DNA from: Clostridia bacterium
GTDB lineage: Bacteria; Bacillota; Peptococcia; Peptococcales; SKKY01
DNA: 22,242 nt
Direction of reading: 5' to 3'
Assembly (NCBI GenBank): GCA_007123515.1
Contig: SKKY01000131.1
Span: 1 to 22,242, forward strand
Notes under the pieces: generated by a model
What the model was told of the DNA's origin: nothing
Databases searched by the model: none
What the model saw: only the letters and a program-made list of their open reading frames with translations
Made by a program: the position numbers and the translations under genes
Shown: piece after piece, positions 7,835 to 16,134 of the stretch
How positions within the stretch are numbered: position 1 is the stretch's first letter
How the letters are laid out: each line of letters opens with the position of its first letter

Positions 7835-8498
7835 TCTGATGAGTACCATCATGGAATTACAAGGTGTAACGTATGAAAATCAGGGTGAAGTTATTATCGA
7901 CAAGCTTTCGCTCTCGATTAAACAAAATGATTTCATTGTCGTTAATGGCCCCTCTGGTGGGGGCAAAAGCACCTTATTTAAGCTTTGTGCTCATCTAATC
8001 GAGCCGACAAACGGAACCATTTTTTTCCATGAAAAACCAGCGAGCGCATACGATCCTGTGGAATTTAGAAAAAGAGTCTCATACTGCTTTCAGTCACCGG
8101 TGTTATTCGGTAAAAGCATTGAAGAGAATTTAGCCTTCCCTTTTGAGATTAGAAATCTGCCCTATGACCCGCTAAGGGTGCAGGAACTATTTGAACTGTT
8201 CGAGATTAATCAGGCTATTATAAAAACCAACCTTACCAACTTATCAGGAGGAGAAAAGCAACGACTGGCTTTACTTAGAAACCTTATCTTTGTTCCGGAC
8301 ATTCTTTTGCTCGATGAAATTACTTCTGCTTTGGATCAGGAAAATACCGTTATTGTTGAAAAAGCTATTCAAAAATTTTATCATGACGGACTAACCATTC
8401 TCTGGATTACCCACAGTCCAGATCAAAGGTTAAGATTGAGCGATAAGAGAATCACAATTGCCGAAGGAAAGATTTGCGCTAAGGAGGGCATGCTATGA
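7827..8498 (+). CDS. fetA: ABC transporter ATP-binding protein, FetA (YbbL) type
   Basis: A 223-residue ABC ATPase with all core motifs: Walker A GPSGGGKST (41-49), Q-loop Gln89 in YCFQSPVLFG, signature LSGGEKQR (139-146), Walker B ILLLDE (159-164), and switch His196 in WITHS. The short length and the adjacent FetB-like permease point to the FetAB system, which in E. coli exports iron and improves resistance to peroxide with iron. The ATG at 7827 has GAGG 8 bases upstream inside the MFS gene; a second ATG at 7839 is possible. It overlaps fetB by ATGA. The exported metal in this organism is inferred from family membership only. Confidence 0.88.
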   Translation: MGDLMSTIMELQGVTYENQGEVIIDKLSLSIKQNDFIVVNGPSGGGKSTLFKLCAHLIEPTNGTIFFHEKPASAYDPVEFRKRVSYCFQSPVLFGKSIEENLAFPFEIRNLPYDPLRVQELFELFEINQAIIKTNLTNLSGGEKQRLALLRNLIFVPDILLLDEITSALDQENTVIVEKAIQKFYHDGLTILWITHSPDQRLRLSDKRITIAEGKICAKEGML

Positions 8499-9262
8499 AC
8501 GGTTCACAAGAAATTGAAATCATTTCCCTAGTCATCGCTTCATCTTTAGTAGGAATTGCCTTGCTTTTTTCTTATTGGCAAAAGCTTGAGCTGGAAAAGG
8601 ACACCATCATAAGCGTAATAAGAGCCATTCTGCAGCTGATTGCCGTTGGTTTTCTTTTGGAAATCATTTTTGGATTAGAAAACCCACTTTTCACGGCCTT
8701 ACTTTTGATCATAATGGCTTTTAATGCTTCATGGAATGCATCTAAAAGAGGAAAGGGCATCCCTAATGCCCTTCGGACTTCATTTATTGCCATCTCTGCA
8801 GGTGCCCTGATTACCTTTACAGTGTTACTTTTATCTAATACCATTCAGTTTACACCGTACCAGATGATCCCGATAGGAGGAATGATTATCAGCAATGCCA
8901 TGGTGGCACTGGGTCTCTCCTACCGACAGATGGTTACTGGCTTTTACGATAAAAAAGACGTTATTGAAACGAAACTGGCTCTGGGCGCTGATATATTCCC
9001 GGCATCATCTGAAATCATCAGAGACTCGATCAGAACTGGAATGATTCCGACCATTGACTCGGCTAAAACACTGGGTATTGTCTCTTTACCAGGTATGATG
9101 ACCGGTTTGATTTTAGCCGGAACACCACCGATGCTGGCTATTAAGTACCAGATTATGGTGACATTTATGCTGTTGTCCACAACATCGATTGCTTCTTTTA
9201 CTGCCTGCTATCTTTCTTACCGTTATTTTTTTAATAAAAGGAAACAAGTACTTTCAACATAA
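8495..9262 (+). CDS. fetB: ABC transporter permease, FetB (YbbM/UPF0014) type
   Basis: A 255-residue permease with about seven membrane segments. It has the family signatures FNASWNASKRGKGI, GMIISNAMVALGLSYRQM and an acidic loop followed by SLPGMMTGLILAGTPP. In this family the last region couples to the ATPase. With FetA it forms a metal (iron) exporter in the cytoplasmic membrane. The start ATG at 8495 overlaps the fetA stop (ATGA) and is preceded by AAGGAGG, so translation is coupled and efficient. The gene ends 30 bases before the CNNM/DUF21 gene, which probably shares the transcript. Confidence 0.9.
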   Translation: MNGSQEIEIISLVIASSLVGIALLFSYWQKLELEKDTIISVIRAILQLIAVGFLLEIIFGLENPLFTALLLIIMAFNASWNASKRGKGIPNALRTSFIAISAGALITFTVLLLSNTIQFTPYQMIPIGGMIISNAMVALGLSYRQMVTGFYDKKDVIETKLALGADIFPASSEIIRDSIRTGMIPTIDSAKTLGIVSLPGMMTGLILAGTPPMLAIKYQIMVTFMLLSTTSIASFTACYLSYRYFFNKRKQVLST

Positions 9263-9292
9263 ATGAACATTAAATAAAGAAGAGGCGATACT

Positions 9293-10303
9293 ATGACCCT
9301 TTTTATTTGGATTGGTATATTCATCTGCTTAAGCCAATCAGCTATGCTGTCCGGACTTAATCTTGCATTTTTCAGTATCAGTATGCTGCGGCTGGAAATT
9401 GAAGCAGAAAAAAATAATAAGGCGGCTCTAAAAATTTTAGATCTCCGCAGAAATTCCAATTTTCTGCTGGTGACAATATTATGGGCCAATGTCTCGGTCA
9501 ATGTACTATTGGCTTTGCTCTCCGGTTCGGTCTTAGCGGGCGTATCGGCCTTCTTGTTTTCGACCGTATTAATCACCATCGCCGGAGAAATTATGCCGCA
9601 AGCCTATTTTTCAAGACATGCAATGAAAGTGGCTTCTACTCTTTCGCCTCTAATCAGAATGTATCAATTCATCCTGTATCCGGTGGCTAAACCTACCGCT
9701 ATGATTCTTGATAAGTGGCTTGGCAGAGAGGCCATTTTGTTCTTCGAAGAAAAGGAATTACGGGATCTGATTACCATGCATATGGTATCTACACAAACGG
9801 AAATTGATGAAGTTGAAGGCATCGGAGCCTTAAACTTTCTGGCTCTTGATGATCTGCCCATTAAATATGAAGGGGAAATCATCGATCCACAAAGCATTAT
9901 CAGCCTTCCTTTTGAAAATAATCTGCCCGTATTTCCGGAAATTCACTCATCCTCTAAAGACCCTTTTTTGGGACTATTACAATCATCGGGAAAAAAGTGG
10001 ATTATTATTACCGATGTGCAGGGCGAACCAAGAATGGTAATCAATAGTGATAAGTTTTTACGCGCTGCCCTCTTTGGAGCCTCCACTTTTAATCCTTACT
10101 GGCATTGTCATCGCCCGATCATCATCAAGGACGGTCATACACCACTTGGTCATATTCTGCCAACCCTCAAAGTCCATCCACTACACAGTGAAGATGATGT
10201 GGTGGATCAGGATATTATTGTCTATTGGGGTACAGAAAAAAAAGTCATCACAGGCTCTGATATCCTCGGACGACTTCTAAGAGGTATTGTGCAAAGAAAA
10301 TAG
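9293..10303 (+). CDS. CNNM/DUF21 transmembrane protein with degenerate CBS region
   Basis: A 336-residue protein of the CNNM/CorC superfamily, members of which act in Mg2+ or Co2+ efflux and transport. The DUF21 transmembrane core shows SAMLSGLNLAFFSIS (16-30), where classical members have SGLTLGLMSLD, then NFLLVTILWANVSVN and the signature GEIMPQAYFSRHA (98-110). About three to four membrane helices are expected in residues 1-140. The C-terminal half (about 180-330) has spacing like a CBS pair, ending GSDILGRLLRGI, but the CBS motifs are diverged, and no CorC_HlyC domain follows. The ATG at 9293 has AGAGG upstream. As the last gene of the MFS-fetAB operon it adds a third transport-type protein. 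Metal specificity is not visible. Confidence 0.82.
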   Translation: MTLFIWIGIFICLSQSAMLSGLNLAFFSISMLRLEIEAEKNNKAALKILDLRRNSNFLLVTILWANVSVNVLLALLSGSVLAGVSAFLFSTVLITIAGEIMPQAYFSRHAMKVASTLSPLIRMYQFILYPVAKPTAMILDKWLGREAILFFEEKELRDLITMHMVSTQTEIDEVEGIGALNFLALDDLPIKYEGEIIDPQSIISLPFENNLPVFPEIHSSSKDPFLGLLQSSGKKWIIITDVQGEPRMVINSDKFLRAALFGASTFNPYWHCHRPIIIKDGHTPLGHILPTLKVHPLHSEDDVVDQDIIVYWGTEKKVITGSDILGRLLRGIVQRK

Positions 10304-10312
10304 TATAATACT
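10302..10312. other. Small palindrome between convergent operons
   Basis: AGTATAATACT lies in the nine bases between the stop of the DUF21 gene (10303) and the stop of cbiO (10313). It is too short and AT-rich to be a convincing intrinsic terminator, and no U-run follows on either strand. No better terminator is visible at this junction. Confidence 0.3.
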
Positions 10313-11155
10313 CTACCTTTGTTGCTGCTGATTAATCATTCTTATTATTTCTGTTTCAGCTTCTTCAACAGTAGCCGGCGAACTATTGGTGTGCCCCTTC
10401 TGTTTTAACCGAAAAAAAAGATCATGCAAAATAGGTGATTCCAGACTGGCCTCTTTAAGCAGTTGTGTCTGACAAAAAATATCATCAGGAGTCCCGGTTG
10501 CGACAATATTGCCCTGATGTAAAATATAGACCCTATCGGCTGCCGAGGGAACGATATTAATATCATGGGTCGTCATAATAATGGTTGTGCCAAGCGTTTG
10601 CTGAAGACGGTTAATGGTTACAATCATTTCTTTTTTTGATTCCGGATCAAGACCATCAAAAGGCTCATCAAGAATCAGGATTTCCGGGTTCATGACCAAA
10701 GCACCGGCCAGTGCTACTTTTTTACGCTGTCCGCCACTCAAGTAATGCGGTATTTTTTCCATGATTGTCTCAATCTTAAGTTCCTTAGCAATGGCAGCTA
10801 CCTTCTCTTTAACTTCCTGCTCCGATAATCCATCATTTCTAGCGGTAAAAGCAATATCGTCATAGACTTTTGGTCCGATGATTTGCTCATCAACATTTTG
10901 GAAAACAACACCAATCTTTTTTCTGATCTCTTTAAACGACCGGTACGGATCTTTCCCCAACACCGTAACTATTCCCTCAATAGGGGAAAGCAATCCCAAA
11001 ATATGGGCCAGCAATGTTGTTTTTCCCGCTCCATTAGGTCCTAAAATCACAACACGTTCCCCTTTTTTTACAACAAATTCCAGGCCACAAACACTGACTT
11101 CTGTTTTATCGGGATAGACATGCTTTAAACAGGCCACTTTTATAATAGGTTCCAT
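10313..11155 (-). CDS. cbiO: ECF transporter ATP-binding protein, CbiO type
   Basis: A 280-residue energy-coupling-factor ATPase. It shows Walker A GPNGAGKTT (39-47), the Q-loop VVFQNVDEQI with Gln86, which is characteristic of CbiO/EcfA proteins, signature LSGGQRKK (139-146), Walker B ILILDEPFDGLD (159-170), and His197 in TTHD. It powers cobalt or nickel uptake with CbiQ and CbiM. A C-terminal extension of about 40 residues is rich in Glu and ends in Gln repeats. A single ATPase gene implies a homodimer. The ATG at 11155 overlaps the cbiQ end by 16 bases, with AGGAG about 10 bases upstream. It is the last gene of the six-gene minus operon. Confidence 0.92.
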   Translation of the reverse strand: MEPIIKVACLKHVYPDKTEVSVCGLEFVVKKGERVVILGPNGAGKTTLLAHILGLLSPIEGIVTVLGKDPYRSFKEIRKKIGVVFQNVDEQIIGPKVYDDIAFTARNDGLSEQEVKEKVAAIAKELKIETIMEKIPHYLSGGQRKKVALAGALVMNPEILILDEPFDGLDPESKKEMIVTINRLQQTLGTTIIMTTHDINIVPSAADRVYILHQGNIVATGTPDDIFCQTQLLKEASLESPILHDLFFRLKQKGHTNSSPATVEEAETEIIRMINQQQQR

Positions 11156-11862
11156 GGAAGATACACTCCTGTCAAAATAACGATTCCGGTAATGATCAGT
11201 ACTATATCAAAAACACCTTCTATAGACATCCGGCCATAAACAGGAAGTTTACCCTGATAGCCTCTAAGGGAATAAATTTTATACATTCTTTCATTCATTT
11301 CCAGTGAATGGATGACAAGCAGACCAAGCATACCGGCTATATTTCTGATGTTTTGTAATAGCGACAACGGCTTATATCCTCCTCTTAAGCGAATGCTCCG
11401 GAAAAGATTACTTAATTTCGAAAGTAAAATGAAAAAAGATCGATATGTGAATAAGAAAATATCGACCAACAATCCAGGTAAAAACAAAGACAAGAAAGAA
11501 AACAAGTCGATATAGGTTGTTGTGGTAATCAACAGAATCATTAGTAACGCTGCACTAATGGCTTTTAGTACAATAAGAAGACCAAATAAAAGCGACTGTT
11601 GCGCCATAATAAAAGCAAAAAGCAAGCTAAAAAAAGCCGGATACATGGCCATATGAATCACCTGCTTTAAAGGCACGCCGGACAGAAAAAAGAAAGCCAA
11701 AGTGATCGCAATAATCACAAGAATTTTTTCGATATCATTTGTAATAATCACGCTTGTTAATAACAGCATGGTGAAAATAATTTTTGAAAATACTCCGGCT
11801 TTATGCATGCTGCTTTTCCCACTTACGGCAATATAGTCAATATCGGCTAAGTGCATACTCAT
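11140..11862 (-). CDS. cbiQ: ECF transporter T-component, CbiQ type
   Basis: The 240-residue transmembrane coupling component of a cobalt/nickel ECF transporter. It begins with the typical DIDYIAVSGKSSMHKAG stretch ahead of four to five hydrophobic helices. The paired Arg-containing coupling region near FRSIRLRGGY and MYKIYSLRGYQG (two helices that contact the ATPases, with the conserved xRG motifs) is present. Its ATG at 11862 overlaps the stop of cbiM as ATGA, and its end overlaps cbiO, so M-Q-O are translationally coupled. The helix following the second Arg motif closes the protein. Metal specificity is set by CbiM, not this subunit. Confidence 0.9.
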   Translation of the reverse strand: MSMHLADIDYIAVSGKSSMHKAGVFSKIIFTMLLLTSVIITNDIEKILVIIAITLAFFFLSGVPLKQVIHMAMYPAFFSLLFAFIMAQQSLLFGLLIVLKAISAALLMILLITTTTYIDLFSFLSLFLPGLLVDIFLFTYRSFFILLSKLSNLFRSIRLRGGYKPLSLLQNIRNIAGMLGLLVIHSLEMNERMYKIYSLRGYQGKLPVYGRMSIEGVFDIVLIITGIVILTGVYLPWNLL

Positions 11863-12578
11863 TCCTCCGAACTGTTAAGCAAATCCGGTCTGACTTTTGA
11901 AAAGTATCTGATAATCAGCCCGGTTGCCGAGGCTTCTAATACAAGTCCGGCAGTAACAATCATAAAGAGAGCCGCCCATCCGGAAAAAAAGAAATAGGAA
12001 ACACCTTCAACGGCATGGCTAATTTCTTCCTCATGATCCTCCGTATGAAAAGCACAGTCATGATGTTCATCATTTCCATGTGGCAGGGCCTCCGCGACTC
12101 CGGCCGTATAGGCAACCAAACCCACCATCATCGATAACGAAACCATCACCGCCAAAACAGTGGCCATAAAAGCTCCACCAAATAAAGAGATGCGATTTTT
12201 CAAAGCGTTAAACAGATAGTAACCAATCAGCACTTCCGAACCAATCACAAGGGTATTTATCCCGGCAACGGTAATCCCTCCATGCCCGAATAAAGCCAGT
12301 GTAATGTTGACCGCAAAGACGGCTAAAAAGCCTAGTGATGGTCCGACTAAAATTCCGGTTAAAACAGCCAGACTTAAGTGAACAGGAATAATAAATAACG
12401 GAACAGACATCCCAATCAGCATAATTGCTGCTGCAAGCCCGGTAAACGGTATTTTTTTTCTGGCTTCCTCTGGATTAATCTTTCTAATAATCATAAAAAT
12501 TATTGCAATCGTTATTAGATACCCTGCTATCCATAAAAATGGCGGGATAATTCCATCAGGAATATGAATATGACTCAT
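11859..12578 (-). CDS. cbiM: ECF transporter substrate-binding component CbiM/NikM with His-rich loop
   Basis: A 239-residue membrane S-component that binds Co2+ or Ni2+. The N-terminus reads MSHIHIPDGIIPP. The HIPDG signature is diagnostic, and His67 in IIPVHLS matches the position of the nickel-binding His67 known from NikM. If the initiator Met is removed, Ser-His would form an N-terminal metal site like Met1-His2 of NikM (my inference). Between the last helices a cytoplasmic or external loop (167-188) contains six His, one Cys and many acidic residues (HGNDEHHDCAFHTEDHEEE). A separate cbiN gene is absent. The gene starts 24 bases after sdaAA, so it is likely co-transcribed. No riboswitch fits in that gap. 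The transported metal is undecided, but the nearby larA favours nickel. Confidence 0.9.
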   Translation of the reverse strand: MSHIHIPDGIIPPFLWIAGYLITIAIIFMIIRKINPEEARKKIPFTGLAAAIMLIGMSVPLFIIPVHLSLAVLTGILVGPSLGFLAVFAVNITLALFGHGGITVAGINTLVIGSEVLIGYYLFNALKNRISLFGGAFMATVLAVMVSLSMMVGLVAYTAGVAEALPHGNDEHHDCAFHTEDHEEEISHAVEGVSYFFFSGWAALFMIVTAGLVLEASATGLIIRYFSKVRPDLLNSSEE

Positions 12579-12602
12579 AATAACTCCTTATTTTCTGGAT
12601 TT

Positions 12603-13478
12603 TTAAATATGATTAACCATTTTTCTCTTTATCATACACCCTGTCGGCGTTGCTGCAAGCCCTCCGAGCGCGGTTTCTCTTAAAGAGGCTGGTATGCTTT
12701 GGCCAACATGACCCATTGCTATAACCACTTCATCAAAAGGGATAATACTCGGTATGCCGGCCATCACTAATTCAGTACTAATTAGGGCATTCGCACTTCC
12801 CATAGCATTTCGTTTCTGACATGGGGCTTCCACCAAGCCTGCAATCGGATCGCAAACCAATCCCATTACATTTTTCAAACAAATGGCCGCTGCTTGCAGG
12901 CTGTCTTCAGGATTTAGCCCTAATAGTTCCCCGATAGCCGAAGCGGTCATCGCTGCGGCTGAACCCGTCTCGGCCTGGCAACCACCTTCCGCTCCGGATA
13001 ATGTTGCCTGCTCTGCGATGATCATCCCAATCGCTGAAGCATGGATCAACGCTTCAACCATCATAAGATCATCCCAGCCATATTCTTCCTGAAGAGCTTG
13101 TAATGTTCCCGGCAAAATACCTGCCGAGCCTGCTGTAGGAGCTGCCACAATCAGCCCCATCGAAGCGCTCACTTCCATCACTCCCATAGAATAGGTAATT
13201 GCCTTCGACATGACTTTTCCGCAGACCGACTGATTCTTTTGAGTCCGATCATTCATCTTTTTTGCTTCTCCACCAAGCAAACCACTAATGGTCTGTACAT
13301 CTTTTTCTAAAGACTGTTTAATTGATGACTCCATTACTTTCCACTGCTCTATCATTCTCCGATAAATCTCTTCTTCCGTTGTTTCAAATATCTGCATTTC
13401 CCTGATAATCATTGCCCGGGAAATTTTGCATTGGTTAATGCTGCAAAATTCCAGTAATTCCTTTCCGCTTCGAAACAT
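12603..13478 (-). CDS. sdaAA: L-serine dehydratase, iron-sulfur type, alpha subunit
   Basis: The 291-residue catalytic alpha chain converts L-serine to pyruvate and ammonia with SdaAB. Three cluster cysteines are visible: Cys167 (EGGCQAETG), Cys209 (VCDPIAG) and Cys220 (EAPCQKRNAMG). Their spacing of 42 and 11 matches the known [4Fe-4S] ligands of the Legionella enzyme. The substrate loop APTAGSAGILPGTL (113-126) is intact. The length is normal for a split (two-gene) enzyme. The ATG at 13478 has AAAGGAG 6 bases upstream. It follows sdaAB by 13 bases and precedes cbiM by 24, placing a serine catabolic enzyme between a sensor kinase and a metal importer. The cluster is expected to be oxygen sensitive. 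Confidence 0.95.
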   Translation of the reverse strand: MFRSGKELLEFCSINQCKISRAMIIREMQIFETTEEEIYRRMIEQWKVMESSIKQSLEKDVQTISGLLGGEAKKMNDRTQKNQSVCGKVMSKAITYSMGVMEVSASMGLIVAAPTAGSAGILPGTLQALQEEYGWDDLMMVEALIHASAIGMIIAEQATLSGAEGGCQAETGSAAAMTASAIGELLGLNPEDSLQAAAICLKNVMGLVCDPIAGLVEAPCQKRNAMGSANALISTELVMAGIPSIIPFDEVVIAMGHVGQSIPASLRETALGGLAATPTGCMIKRKMVNHI

Positions 13479-13491
13479 AACCGGCTCCTTT

Positions 13492-14160
13492 CTACAGCAC
13501 TATTGAAAACACATGGTAAATATGTTTATTCTCTATTATTTTTTCAATGATATCAGAACTCACCGACTCATCTGTCTCAAGAATGGTAAATGCTTTAGTT
13601 CCTCGATGTTCTCTGTACATTTTTATTGTCCCGATATTAACATTACTTTCCGCTAACACATAGGTTATATGGGCAGCAACACCTGGCCTGTCCTGCTGTT
13701 CGACGATCAGAGTCGGATATTCTCCTGAAAACTCTACTTTTATTCCATTAATCGAGGTTATTAAGACCTCGCCTCCACCAACAGAAGACCCAACAATCCT
13801 GAGCTCTTTGCCTGAATGGCTTTTTAATTCTATCCCTACAGTATTAGGATGCATACCCTGTTCAAGCGTTGCCGGAATAAAGGCAAAACGCACTCTTCTT
13901 TGTTCAGCAATACTTAAGGCGTATCTGATATCCGGATGATCAGGTGAATAACCGAGGATACCGGCAAGTAGCGCTCTGTCCGTACCGTGTCCTTTATATG
14001 TCTCTGAAAAAGAACCATACAAATAGAAATCAGCTTCCGTTACTTGATCCTGTAAAATTCCGGAGGCAATTTGTGCGATCCGCAAGGCACCCGCGGTATG
14101 AGAACTAGATGGCCCGATCATGACGGGGCCGATAATGTCAAACATACTTCTTTTCTTCAA
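13492..14160 (-). CDS. sdaAB: L-serine dehydratase, iron-sulfur type, beta subunit
   Basis: The beta chain of the Fe-S L-serine dehydratase. It begins with MFDIIGPVMIGPSSSHTAGA, the family signature whose Ser/His residues line the active site. It ends with an ACT domain (about the last 75 residues: RPGVAAHITYVLAE, then NIGTIKMYREHRGTKAF), which usually binds serine or a regulator. I choose TTG at 14160 as the start, because AGGTGG sits 6 bases before it; this gives 222 residues. An in-frame ATG at 14175 would add MRWIA, with that Shine-Dalgarno sequence then inside the coding region. The gene follows the hybrid kinase stop by 18 bases (3 if the ATG is used), so the two are co-transcribed and possibly coupled. 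Confidence 0.93.
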   Translation of the reverse strand: MKKRSMFDIIGPVMIGPSSSHTAGALRIAQIASGILQDQVTEADFYLYGSFSETYKGHGTDRALLAGILGYSPDHPDIRYALSIAEQRRVRFAFIPATLEQGMHPNTVGIELKSHSGKELRIVGSSVGGGEVLITSINGIKVEFSGEYPTLIVEQQDRPGVAAHITYVLAESNVNIGTIKMYREHRGTKAFTILETDESVSSDIIEKIIENKHIYHVFSIVL

Positions 14161-14178
14161 TGCAATCCACCTCATATC

Positions 14179-16134
14179 CTACAACAATTTATATAAATCT
14201 TCTGCCGTATATGGCTTACTAATATAGTCTGAGAATCCGGCTTCTAGGAAAGCTTCTCTGTCATTCTTCATCGCCTGTGCCGTTACTGCTACAATCTTTG
14301 TATCATGATTTGCTTCCGACCTGCGGATCTGACGGATTGCTTCCATACCGTCTAACACTGGCATTTGATAATCTAAAATAATCAGATCATACTTTTGTTC
14401 TGACGCACATTTTACAGCTTGCTCACCGTCAGATACGATATCGGGCTTTATCTGGTATAACTCAAACATCTTACTGATTAAGATCTGACTTGTCAGATCA
14501 TCTTCAGCTATCAGAACTTTAAGATGGGAAAAATCTCTACGCTTTTCAAATGAAGAAGCGGCTTTTAGCGTTTCTTTTTGATGATTGGTTCGCTCTTCTG
14601 ATGATATTAAAAAAGGAAGACGGACATTAAAAACTGAACCTTTACCGGGTTCACTTTGCAAAGAAATTTCCCCACCCATCTTTGAAATAATCTCTTTAGT
14701 AATATAAAGGCCTAAGCCTGTTCCTTTATGCAGCCGATTGTTACCTTCTTCTGCCTGAGTAAAAGAATCAAAAATTCTTTTATGATCTTCCTCTTTAATA
14801 CCTATACCCGAATCTTCGACTTCTATGTCAACCCAGACTGTCTGATCCTTTTTCTCCAGGAGCCTGGCAGACAGTCTGATTGAACCCTCTTTAGTAAATT
14901 TAACAGCATTACTTAGCAGGTTTGTGACGATCTGATGTAGTCTAAATGAATCTCCAACAACAATTTCAGGCAAATGTTCTTCAAGATCAATGTCTAAATG
15001 AACGTTTTTCTTATTCGCCTCAGGTAAAAGAGGCCATACGGATTCCTCTAATGTTTTTTTCAGATCAAAGGATTTTTGTTCAAACTCGAGTTTTCTGGCT
15101 TCAATTTTTGAAAGATCCAATATATCATTAATAATGATCAATAAATGTCTGACTGAAGAAGTGATATAGGAGAGATATTCATTCTGCTCTTTATTTACTT
15201 CTGTCTTTGTTAATAGCTCAGCAAATCCCTGCACACCGTTTAATGGTGTGCGTAATTCATGACTCATATTAGCTAAAAATTGACTTTTGGTTCTGCTTGC
15301 TTCTTCCGCAATATTTTTTTGGACTTCATATTCTTGAACGACCCGATTGGCATTTCTTAATAAAAAGTAACTAACAAAGATAATTGTTGCTAAAAAAATC
15401 AATACAAAGATAATAAAGCTGGTTTGTGTTGTTCGGCTGACTCTTTCAAACAAAACCTCTTCAGGCACTGTCATTTTTATGTAATTCTCGGTTAAAGAAA
15501 GATTATGAACCACCTGAACATCTCCGGAATCACTTAGCAGGCCGGTAAATGAGCTTTCTTCAAGAAAACTCAGCTCAATTCGTTCTGATTCAATTTCCTG
15601 AAGAAACTGATTCATAGAAAAAGCAATGATATCGTAACCGATTACCTCCGGACCAAAAAACAACGGCGAACGCACCCATAATATTTCGTCTTGCTCAACA
15701 ATTTTTGTCTGAGTCATAGGTCTATCCGTAAACGGAGGGATCTGAAAGCCAGAATGGTCACCTGTGGTAAGAAGGAAGGTATCATTGACTTCCCTTGCTG
15801 AAAAGACCACATTATCAAGGGCTTCTATGCCATCTAAATACCTCGGAAGGGTAAATTCATAGAGCTCTTCAAAGGTAATCAGGTTTTCACGGTACTCCAC
15901 TATTTTATTTCTGATAACACTTCGGCTGGAAATGCTTTCTGTTCCTTCCCGGCCTCTGCGAATAAATTCTTCCATTCTTTGGGCTTTAGAATCGGCCAGC
16001 AACTTATAATTTTCTATTACCTCATGTTCTAATTCATTTTTCAAAGGAAGATACAAACTAAAATAGACAAGGGGAGGGAATAATAAAAAGAATATAATAA
16101 TCATAATTCTTGTCTTTTTGACCAATTCATTCAT
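14179..16134 (-). CDS. Hybrid sensor histidine kinase with C-terminal receiver domain
   Basis: A 651-residue membrane sensor kinase. Helix 1 spans about 8-30, an extracytoplasmic sensor domain 31-237, and helix 2 about 238-260. A short helical linker with no clear HAMP or PAS domain leads to the HisKA helix with phospho-accepting His292 (FLANMSHELRTPLNG). The ATPase domain follows (N-box near 401-411, G1 DSGIGI 441-446, G2 GTGLGLYI 471-478). A receiver domain follows from 537, with acidic pair Asp545/Asp546, phospho-acceptor Asp588 (LILDYQMP), Thr618 and Lys640. The sensor has an alpha-helix then mixed fold in keeping with Cache-type domains, but I cannot identify its ligand. No DNA-binding regulator or Hpt protein is in the window, so its output partner is unknown. 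It heads a run with sdaAB, sdaAA and cbiMQO. The ATG at 16134 follows AAGGAAGG. Confidence 0.93.
   Translation of the reverse strand: MNELVKKTRIMIIIFFLLFPPLVYFSLYLPLKNELEHEVIENYKLLADSKAQRMEEFIRRGREGTESISSRSVIRNKIVEYRENLITFEELYEFTLPRYLDGIEALDNVVFSAREVNDTFLLTTGDHSGFQIPPFTDRPMTQTKIVEQDEILWVRSPLFFGPEVIGYDIIAFSMNQFLQEIESERIELSFLEESSFTGLLSDSGDVQVVHNLSLTENYIKMTVPEEVLFERVSRTTQTSFIIFVLIFLATIIFVSYFLLRNANRVVQEYEVQKNIAEEASRTKSQFLANMSHELRTPLNGVQGFAELLTKTEVNKEQNEYLSYITSSVRHLLIIINDILDLSKIEARKLEFEQKSFDLKKTLEESVWPLLPEANKKNVHLDIDLEEHLPEIVVGDSFRLHQIVTNLLSNAVKFTKEGSIRLSARLLEKKDQTVWVDIEVEDSGIGIKEEDHKRIFDSFTQAEEGNNRLHKGTGLGLYITKEIISKMGGEISLQSEPGKGSVFNVRLPFLISSEERTNHQKETLKAASSFEKRRDFSHLKVLIAEDDLTSQILISKMFELYQIKPDIVSDGEQAVKCASEQKYDLIILDYQMPVLDGMEAIRQIRRSEANHDTKIVAVTAQAMKNDREAFLEAGFSDYISKPYTAEDLYKLL

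Noticed and set aside
9223..9579. Minus-strand open frame of 118 codons across the fetB end and DUF21 start.
   Set aside because: It is antisense to two well supported genes, has no ribosome binding site and no recognisable protein features.
9293..10303. Broken CNNM gene because the CBS pair is weak.
   Set aside because: The frame is full and continuous, the DUF21 core is intact and the end GSDILGRLLRGI fits a diverged CBS pair, so I see divergence rather than a pseudogene.
12579..12602. A B12 or nickel/cobalt riboswitch ahead of cbiM.
   Set aside because: Only 24 bases separate sdaAA and cbiM, far too short for either riboswitch, and no such conserved elements are seen.
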